NCBI RefSeq assembly: GCF_028609865.1
Contig: NZ_CP063194.1
Location: 2,480,001-2,544,000 of the forward strand
DNA from: Corynebacterium jeddahense
Lineage (GTDB): Bacteria; Actinomycetota; Actinomycetes; Mycobacteriales; Mycobacteriaceae
Reading direction: 5' to 3'
DNA: 64,000 nucleotides
Below the pieces are notes generated by a model. It was not told where the DNA came from and ran no database searches. It saw only the letters and a list, made by a program, of their open reading frames with translations. How positions within the stretch are numbered: the first letter of the stretch is position 1; each line of letters starts with the position of its first letter. This document shows positions 58,270 through 64,000 of this stretch, in pieces. The position numbers and the translations under genes are program-made.

Positions 58270-58722
58270 ATGAGCCCGTTCGAGAACATGACCACGCTGA
58301 ACGTCGTCGTCGGCATCGTCTTTATCCTGCTCACGCTGCTGCTGCTCATCCCCGGCGCGATGGCGTCCGCGGGCAAGCTGCCGGGCAACAAGTGGATCGG
58401 CCTCCACGTCCCCGCGGTGCGCAAGAACCAGGCGATCTGGGACCAGGCGCACAAGGTCGCCGGCCCGTTCTGGCTGCTCGCCGGCGTCGCGCTCGCGTTC
58501 GGCGCCGCCTTCTCCTTCATCGCCTCCGGCTGGATGTGGCTCCTGCCGGCCGTCGCGTTCCTCGCGGCGGTTGTCGCGGCGTCCCTGGGCGGCAACTTCG
58601 GCGCCCGGGCGGCCGCCGCGGTCGAGCAGGCGCAGGACAACACCCCGCAGCCGGAGCCGGAGCGCCCCGCCGTGAACATCGATGCGTTGCGACGCGCCGC
58701 CGGCCACGCAGACGGGGAGTAA
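58270..58722 (+). CDS. SdpI-family-like membrane protein
   Basis: 150 residues with three hydrophobic segments (VVVGIVFILLTLLLLIPGAM; FWLLAGVALAFGAAFSFIA; LLPAVAFLAAVVAASLGG). The loop GNKWIGLHVPAVRKNQAIWD fits the SdpI pattern of W-x-G-x-R/H-x-P followed by W. A Pro-rich cytoplasmic tail follows. SdpI itself is an immunity protein; the role here is unknown. Starts at ATG 58270 or 58288; no strong ribosome binding site. Confidence 0.72.
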   Translation: MSPFENMTTLNVVVGIVFILLTLLLLIPGAMASAGKLPGNKWIGLHVPAVRKNQAIWDQAHKVAGPFWLLAGVALAFGAAFSFIASGWMWLLPAVAFLAAVVAASLGGNFGARAAAAVEQAQDNTPQPEPERPAVNIDALRRAAGHADGE

Positions 58723-58726
58723 CCGC

Positions 58727-58936
58727 ATGACCTGGGAGGAAGCGATCCTGCACGTCCTGCGCGAGGCGGGGGAGCCGATGGCGTACAAGGACGTCGGCGC
58801 CCGCATCGTCGCCGAGGGCCTCGCGGACCCGGGCGTGGCCAACGTCGACGTGCTCACCCACGCCGCCATCACGGGCCTCAAGGTCGACGGCCTCGTGGAG
58901 TCCGCCCCGCGCGGCATGTACGCACTGCCTGAATAA
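58727..58936 (+). CDS. Small winged-helix (HARE-HTH-like) protein
   Basis: 69 residues. MTWEEAILHVLREAGEPMAY followed by KDVGARIVAEG resembles the HARE-HTH domain found at the N-terminus of some restriction endonucleases and chromatin proteins. It starts 4 bp after the SdpI-like gene and sits just before the trp promoter. Function not known. Confidence 0.65.
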   Translation: MTWEEAILHVLREAGEPMAYKDVGARIVAEGLADPGVANVDVLTHAAITGLKVDGLVESAPRGMYALPE

Positions 58937-58963
58937 AAAATCCCCGCGCAAATTCTGTTCCGC

Positions 58964-58969
58964 TATAGT
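58964..58969 (+). promoter_or_regulatory. trpL: -10 box (TATAGT) of the trp operon
   Basis: TATAGT, 8 nt before a GTG that is in frame with the leader peptide. No clear -35 is visible. The transcript would begin at or within a few bases of that GTG, so the leader peptide mRNA is probably leaderless. Confidence 0.6.
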
Positions 58970-58986
58970 TGCCAACTGTGACTGAC

Positions 58987-59019
58987 ATGACTTCTTGCAA
59001 CTGGTGGTGGCTCGCCTAG
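58987..59019 (+). CDS. trpL: trp leader peptide
   Basis: MTSCNWWWLA, with three consecutive Trp codons and an in-frame GTG three codons upstream (58978) as the alternative, possibly leaderless start. Ribosome stalling at the Trp codons when charged tRNA-Trp is scarce would free the antiterminator of the following attenuator. Confidence 0.9.
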   Translation: MTSCNWWWLA

Positions 59020-59084
59020 CTGGCGCGCCACCCCACGAAGTCACGGCCCGCCAGTGTGTTGTCCAGGCACCGCGGGCCTTTTTT
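59003..59084 (+). promoter_or_regulatory. trp attenuator
   Basis: Segments read by hand. 1:2 pairing is GGTGGC (over the Trp codons) with GCCACC (~59028-59033). The antiterminator is CTGGCG (59020-59025) with CGCCAG (59049-59054). The terminator is GGCCCGC (59045-59051) with GCGGGCC (59072-59078) followed by TTTTTT. Antiterminator and terminator share 59049-59051, so they exclude each other. Classical transcription attenuation. Confidence 0.85.
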
Positions 59085-59120
59085 CACCCTCGGTGCACCG
59101 AAACGAAAACCGAGGAACCC

Positions 59121-60614
59121 ATGCACTACACCCACCGCGAGGTGCGCTACCACGAGGACGTGGCCAGCCTGTTCGCGCACGTCGGCGGGCTCGAGGCGAG
59201 CGACGCCGTGCTGCTCGAGTCCGCCGACATCACCACCCGCTCCGGCCTCCAGTCCGTGGCTGTGCTCCGCGCGTCCCTGCGCGTGACGTGCACCGGCACC
59301 CGCGTCACCGTCGAGCCGCTCACCCCCTCCGGCGGGGCGATCGCCGCGGACCTCGGCCTCGACGAGTACCGCGTCGCCGAGCACACCTACGACTTCCCGC
59401 CGGCCGCCGCCACGGACGAGCGCGAGCGCCTCACCGCCGCCTCCACCGCAGACGTGCTGCGCGCCCTGACCACCCGCGCTGGCTACGGCAACGGCGTGTT
59501 CCCGCTGCTCGCCGGTGGTTTCGCATTCGACTACCTCGACTCCTTTGAGCAGCTGCCCCCGGTCGCGGAGGGCCCGAACACGTACCCCGACTACCAGTTC
59601 GTGCTCGCGGAGGTGCTTCTGCGCGTCGACCACGAGGCGGGCACCGCCTCGCTCGAGGGCGTGGGCACGACCGCGATCGACCTCGAAGAGCTCGCCCAGC
59701 GTATCGACGCAGCTCCGCCCCCCACCGCGCCCCCCACCGAGACGGGCACCCTCCACGTGCGCGCGGATGTGGGCGACGGGGAGTTCCGGAGGAACGTCGA
59801 GAAGCTGCAGGCGAACATCCACAACGGCGACATCTACCAGGTGGTTCCGGCGCGGACCTTCACCGCCGAGTGCGCGGACGCGTTCGCGGCGTACCGGCGC
59901 CTGCGCGCGGCGAACCCCTCGCCCTACATGTTCTACCTGCGCGGTCCCGGCTACGAGCTATTCGGCGCCTCGCCGGAGTCGAACCTCAAGTTCGACCACG
60001 CCACGCGCCGCGTCGAGCTGTACCCGATCGCCGGTACCCGCCCGCGCGGCCTCAACCCCGATGGCACGGTGAACCACGAGCTGGACACGCGCATGGAGCT
60101 CGAGTTGCGTACCGACGCCAAGGAGATCGCCGAGCACACCATGCTCGTGGACCTGGCCCGCAACGACATGGCGCGCGTCGCTGTGCCGGGCACCCGGCGC
60201 GTGCGCGAGCTGCTCCAGGTGGACCGCTACTCGCGCGTGATGCACCTGGTCAGCCGGGTGACCGCGGAACTCGCTCCGGACCTCGACGCCCTCGACGCCT
60301 ACCGCGCGTGCATGAACATGGGCACGCTCACCGGGGCGCCGAAGCTGCGCGCGACCGAGCTGCTGCGCGAGGCGGAGGGCACCCGGCGCGGCTCGTACGG
60401 CGGGGCGGTGGGGTACCTGCGCGGCGACGGAGACTTCGACACCTGCATCGTCATCCGCTCCGCCTTCGTCGCCGGCGGCACGGCCACGGTGCAGGCGGGC
60501 GCGGGCGTCGTGCGCGACTCCGACCCGCAGGCCGAGGCCGACGAGACCCTGCACAAGGCCTACGCGGTGCTCCAGGCCATCGCCGGCGGCCGCGACCTGG
60601 AGGTGGAGAAATGA
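59121..60614 (+). CDS. trpE: Anthranilate synthase component I
   Basis: 497 residues from ATG 59121 (MHYTHREVRYHED) with GAGGA upstream. Converts chorismate plus ammonia from TrpG to anthranilate. LLESADI (about 33-38) is the usual Trp feedback site. The chorismate-binding core shows GDIYQVVPARTF, PSPYMFYLRGPGYELFGASP, PIAGTRPRG, LVDLARNDMARV and GTLTGAPKLRA. 4-bp overlap with trpG. Confidence 0.97.
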   Translation: MHYTHREVRYHEDVASLFAHVGGLEASDAVLLESADITTRSGLQSVAVLRASLRVTCTGTRVTVEPLTPSGGAIAADLGLDEYRVAEHTYDFPPAAATDERERLTAASTADVLRALTTRAGYGNGVFPLLAGGFAFDYLDSFEQLPPVAEGPNTYPDYQFVLAEVLLRVDHEAGTASLEGVGTTAIDLEELAQRIDAAPPPTAPPTETGTLHVRADVGDGEFRRNVEKLQANIHNGDIYQVVPARTFTAECADAFAAYRRLRAANPSPYMFYLRGPGYELFGASPESNLKFDHATRRVELYPIAGTRPRGLNPDGTVNHELDTRMELELRTDAKEIAEHTMLVDLARNDMARVAVPGTRRVRELLQVDRYSRVMHLVSRVTAELAPDLDALDAYRACMNMGTLTGAPKLRATELLREAEGTRRGSYGGAVGYLRGDGDFDTCIVIRSAFVAGGTATVQAGAGVVRDSDPQAEADETLHKAYAVLQAIAGGRDLEVEK

Positions 60615-61171
60615 TCGTACTGCTGGATAACCAGGACTCCTTCGTCTACAACCTCGTCGACGCACTTGCGGGCTACGACACGGTGGTCTACCGCAACACC
60701 GTGAACGCCGACACCGTGCTGGACGCGAACCCGGAGCTCATCGTGCTCTCGCCCGGCCCCGGCTATCCCGCCGACGCCGGCTGCATGATGGAGGTCATCA
60801 ACCGCGCGCAGGGCCGCATCCCGATCCTCGGCATCTGCCTCGGCTACCAGGCGCTCATCGAGCACTTCGGCGGCCGCGTCCGCCCCTGCGGGCCGGAGCA
60901 CGGCACGTCGCTGCCCATGCGCACCGCGGACGGCCGCCTCGTCCCCGTCGCCCGCTACCACTCCCTCGGCGCGACGGACGCCCCCACCGGGGTCGTCCCG
61001 CTCGCCTGGGCGGACACCGCGATCGGCGACGTCATCATGGCCGCACGCAGCGCCGACGGCATGTCCATCGGGCTGCAATTCCACCCCGAATCCATCCTTA
61101 CCCCCGCCGGCCCGCAGATCCTGGACCGGTGCGTGCACACCCTCCTAGAGAAAGGCCGTGACAATGGCTGA
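60611..61171 (+). CDS. trpG: Anthranilate synthase component II (glutamine amidotransferase)
   Basis: 186 residues, class I amidotransferase that supplies ammonia to TrpE. Nucleophile Cys in GICLGYQAL about 78, His and Glu in QFHPESILT about 159-161, and the oxyanion loop SPGPGYP about 47. ATGA overlap with trpE and 8-bp overlap with trpD. Confidence 0.97.
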   Translation: MIVLLDNQDSFVYNLVDALAGYDTVVYRNTVNADTVLDANPELIVLSPGPGYPADAGCMMEVINRAQGRIPILGICLGYQALIEHFGGRVRPCGPEHGTSLPMRTADGRLVPVARYHSLGATDAPTGVVPLAWADTAIGDVIMAARSADGMSIGLQFHPESILTPAGPQILDRCVHTLLEKGRDNG

Positions 61172-62183
61172 CCACATCGAGATCTTCCGCCGCTTCATCA
61201 ATAGCCCCGCGCCGTCCCTCGAGGAGGCCGTCGAGGCGTTCACCCCGCTCACCGTCGGCGACTACGAGGACGTGCACATCGCCGCCCTCCTCGCGACCAT
61301 CCGTACCCGCGGCGAGACGTTCGCCGACATCGCCGGCGCCGCCCGCGCCTTCCTCGCCGCGGGCCGCCCGTTCCCGGTGACGGGGGAGGGGATCATGGAC
61401 ACCGCGGGCACCGGCGGCGACGGCGCGAACACCATCAACATCACCACCGCCGCCTCGCTCACCGCCGCGGCCGGCGGCGTGAAGATGATCAAGTGCGGCA
61501 ACCGCTCCGTCTCCTCGAAGTCCGGCTCCGCGGACGTGCTCGAGGCGCTGCACATCCCGCTCGACCTCGACCCGGATCGCGCCGTGCGCCAGTTCGAGTC
61601 CTCCAACTTCACGTTCCTCTTCGCCCCGGCGTACAACCCGGCCATCGCGTTCGTCCAACCCGTGCGCAAGGCCCTCGGCGTGCCCACGCTCTTCAACACC
61701 ATGGGCCCGCTGCTCTCGCCCGCGCGCCCGGAGTTCCAGATCATGGGCATCGCCAACCCCGCCCAGGGGCAGATGATCGCGGAGACGATGCGCGAGCTCG
61801 GCAGGGGCCGGGCGCTCGTCGTCCACGGCGCGGGCACCGACGAGATCGCGGTCCACGGCGACACGCTCGTGTGGGAACTCCGCGACGGCGAGATCACCCA
61901 CTACACCGTCACGCCGGAGGTGCTCGGCGTCGAAAAGCACTCGCTCAAGGACCTGCGCGGCGGGGACGGCGCCGCGAACGCCGCCGCGATGCGCGCCACC
62001 TTCGCGGGGGAGGGCCCGGCCGCGCACCGCGACGCCGTCGCCGTGAGCGCCGGCGCGATGTTCACCCTCTACGGCATCACCGACTCCTTCGCCGAGGGCA
62101 CCGCCCACGCGAAGCAGTTGCTCGCCGACGGCACCGTCGCCGAGTGGCTGCGCACCCACGAGGAGGCGGACTACAGTGCCTAG
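61164..62183 (+). CDS. trpD: Anthranilate phosphoribosyltransferase
   Basis: 339 residues from ATG 61164 (GAGAAAGG upstream; a GTG 6 nt earlier is less well placed). Transfers the phosphoribosyl group of PRPP to anthranilate. Signatures: DTAGTGGDGANTINITT about 76-92 (PRPP loop), KCGNRSVSSKSGSADVLEAL and HGAGTDEIA. Overlaps trpCF by 8 bp. Confidence 0.97.
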   Translation: MADHIEIFRRFINSPAPSLEEAVEAFTPLTVGDYEDVHIAALLATIRTRGETFADIAGAARAFLAAGRPFPVTGEGIMDTAGTGGDGANTINITTAASLTAAAGGVKMIKCGNRSVSSKSGSADVLEALHIPLDLDPDRAVRQFESSNFTFLFAPAYNPAIAFVQPVRKALGVPTLFNTMGPLLSPARPEFQIMGIANPAQGQMIAETMRELGRGRALVVHGAGTDEIAVHGDTLVWELRDGEITHYTVTPEVLGVEKHSLKDLRGGDGAANAAAMRATFAGEGPAAHRDAVAVSAGAMFTLYGITDSFAEGTAHAKQLLADGTVAEWLRTHEEADYSA

Positions 62184-63549
62184 CATCCTCGACGAGATCG
62201 TCGCCAACCGAAAGCGTCACCTTGACGGAATTCGTGATCGGGTGGATCACGTTCCTTTCGACACGTTACCCAACTCGGAGCGGTCGCTTTACGACGCCCT
62301 CACGGCCCCCGGCGCCTCCTACATCATGGAGTGCAAATCCGCCTCGCCGTCGCTCGGCACCATCCGCGCCGACTACAGGCCGGGAGAGATCGCGTCGGTG
62401 TACTCGCGCTACGCCTCCGCCATCTCCGTCCTCTGCGAGCCGGACTACTTCGGCGGCGACTACGACCACCTCGCCACCGTCGCCGCGACGACGCACCTGC
62501 CCGTGCTGTGCAAGGACTTCATCGTCGACGAGGTGCAGCTCTACGCCGCGCGCTACTTCGGCGCCGACGCCGTCCTGCTCATGCTCTCCGTGCTCTCCGA
62601 CGCCGAGTACGCGCACCTCGCCGCCGTCGCCGACTCGCTCGGCATGGACGTGCTCACCGAGGTCATCGACGAGGACGAGGCCGCCCGCGCGACCCGCCTC
62701 GGCGCGCGCATCTTCGGCGTGAACCACCGCAACCTCAGCGACCTCTCCATCGACCTCTCGCGCTCCGCCTGCCTCGCCGCGCTCGCGCCCGAGGGTGCGG
62801 CGGTGGTGGCCGAGTCCGGCATCCGCGACGCCGCCACCGTCCGTCGCCTCGGCGCCCACGCCGACGCGTTCCTCGTCGGCTCGCAGCTCACCTCGCAGCC
62901 GGACGTCGACCGCGCCTGCCGCGAGCTCGTCTACGGCCCGAACAAGGTGTGCGGTCTGCGCTCCGCCTCCGCCGCCCAGGCGGCCAAGGCGTGCGGCGCG
63001 GTCTACGGCGGGCTCATCTTCGAGGACGCGTCCCCGCGCAATGTTTCACGTGAAACGGCCGCCGCGATCATCGCCGCGGAGCCGGGCCTCGACTACGTCG
63101 CCGTCTCCCGGCGCGCCTCAGGCTACGGCGAGCTCGTGCAGCCGGGCGTCTCGGCCGTGCAGGTGCACGCGCCGTACCAGGGCTCGCTCGACGCGGAGCG
63201 CGAGCTCATCGAGCGGGTGCGCAGCGAGGTCGGCGAGGGCGTCGAGGTGTGGCGCGCCGTGGACATGACAGGCCCGGCCGCTGAGGTTGCGGGGGAGGTG
63301 GCGGAGCTCGTCGATACGCTAGTGCTCGATGCCGGGGCAGGGGGGACCGGCGAGGCCTTCGACTGGTCGCGGGTGGGCACCACGAATGCGCTGCTCGCGG
63401 GCGGGCTCAACCCCGGCAACCTCGAGGAGGCTCTCCGCGTCGGCTGCCTCGGCCTCGACCTCAACTCCGGCTTCGAGAACCCGCGCGGCGAGAAGGACGC
63501 GGGCGCGCTGCGGCAAGCCTTCGCCACCATCCGAAACTTCCACTACTAA
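62176..63549 (+). CDS. trpCF: Bifunctional indole-3-glycerol-phosphate synthase / phosphoribosylanthranilate isomerase
   Basis: 457 residues starting at GTG 62176 (GAGGAGG upstream). The TrpC half has ECKSASPSLGTIR, LCKDFIVDEVQ, GVNHRNLSDL and VAESGI (about 1-255). The TrpF half has NKVCGLRSA, YGGLIFEDASPR, VQVHAPY and LAGGLNPGNL (about 256-457). The fusion is known from corynebacteria and enterobacteria. A parS site sits in the TrpF part (NVSRETA). Confidence 0.96.
   Translation: MPSILDEIVANRKRHLDGIRDRVDHVPFDTLPNSERSLYDALTAPGASYIMECKSASPSLGTIRADYRPGEIASVYSRYASAISVLCEPDYFGGDYDHLATVAATTHLPVLCKDFIVDEVQLYAARYFGADAVLLMLSVLSDAEYAHLAAVADSLGMDVLTEVIDEDEAARATRLGARIFGVNHRNLSDLSIDLSRSACLAALAPEGAAVVAESGIRDAATVRRLGAHADAFLVGSQLTSQPDVDRACRELVYGPNKVCGLRSASAAQAAKACGAVYGGLIFEDASPRNVSRETAAAIIAAEPGLDYVAVSRRASGYGELVQPGVSAVQVHAPYQGSLDAERELIERVRSEVGEGVEVWRAVDMTGPAAEVAGEVAELVDTLVLDAGAGGTGEAFDWSRVGTTNALLAGGLNPGNLEEALRVGCLGLDLNSGFENPRGEKDAGALRQAFATIRNFHY
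63043..63056. other. parS site 5, inside trpCF
   Basis: GTTTCACGTGAAAC in coding sequence. The preceding T gives a 15 of 16 match to the extended TGTTTCACGTGAAACA site. Confidence 0.85.
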
Positions 63550-63561
63550 AAGGACACTCCC

Positions 63562-64000
<439 letters not shown>

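Overview
The window looks like a stretch of a Corynebacterium chromosome near the origin of replication. The evidence is high GC, an actinobacterial trp operon with a fused trpCF, a 6C small RNA, corynebacterial -10 boxes with leaderless starts, and five copies of the ParB site GTTTCACGTGAAAC between 43.7 and 63.1 kb. In corynebacteria such sites cluster around oriC. Species cannot be read from the sequence.

Layout. 0-4.8 kb: the tail of a Schlafen-like AlbA_2 regulator, a secreted and membrane-anchored metallophosphoesterase, and a flavodoxin-like protein. 4.9-13.3 kb: two complete leuS genes facing each other tail to tail. Their last ~860 bp are almost identical, and an IS3-family element plus a 140-bp tandem repeat lie between them. 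13.4-22 kb: ordinary genes (DUF488, a PrsW-type protease, PiT phosphate transport, an amino-acid permease), two very small ORFs, a hipBA module and a small secreted protein. 22-52.6 kb: a defence island, transcribed almost wholly leftwards. 52.6-58.9 kb: 6C RNA, a DUF5129-like protein, a second AlbA_2 regulator with four 21-bp-spaced iterons, a dicarboxylate-type symporter, an SdpI-like protein and a small winged-helix protein. 59-64 kb: the trp operon with leader peptide and attenuator (trpL-E-G-D-CF-B, cut by the window end).

The island holds two large systems. The first has four genes read leftwards from 43.6 kb: a SNF2-type helicase, a PglX/Eco57I-type N6-adenine methyltransferase, a 2,108-residue DEAD/DEAH helicase with a DUF1998-like C-terminus, and a UvrD-type helicase with an N-terminal domain resembling RelE-type toxins. 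Gene content and order match class 1 DISARM (drmD-drmMI-drmA-drmB). Here drmA and drmB appear as one protein, and a RelE-like/UvrD protein stands where drmC (PLD nuclease) is expected. The operon is interrupted between methyltransferase and large helicase by an Xre-ImmA/PIN gene pair and by a HEPN-like gene bracketed by two copies of the methyltransferase 3' end. The second system is a complete Wadjet operon (jetABCD). It is followed on the same strand by a HicAB pair, an ImmA/IrrE peptidase and a membrane/coiled-coil protein.

The DISARM-like variant with its cargo slot is the best candidate for an undescribed system. The leuS palindrome, a dispersed ~22-bp repeat found both between and inside genes, and the AlbA_2-associated iterons also deserve attention. 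All homology statements come from reading motifs; no database search was run.
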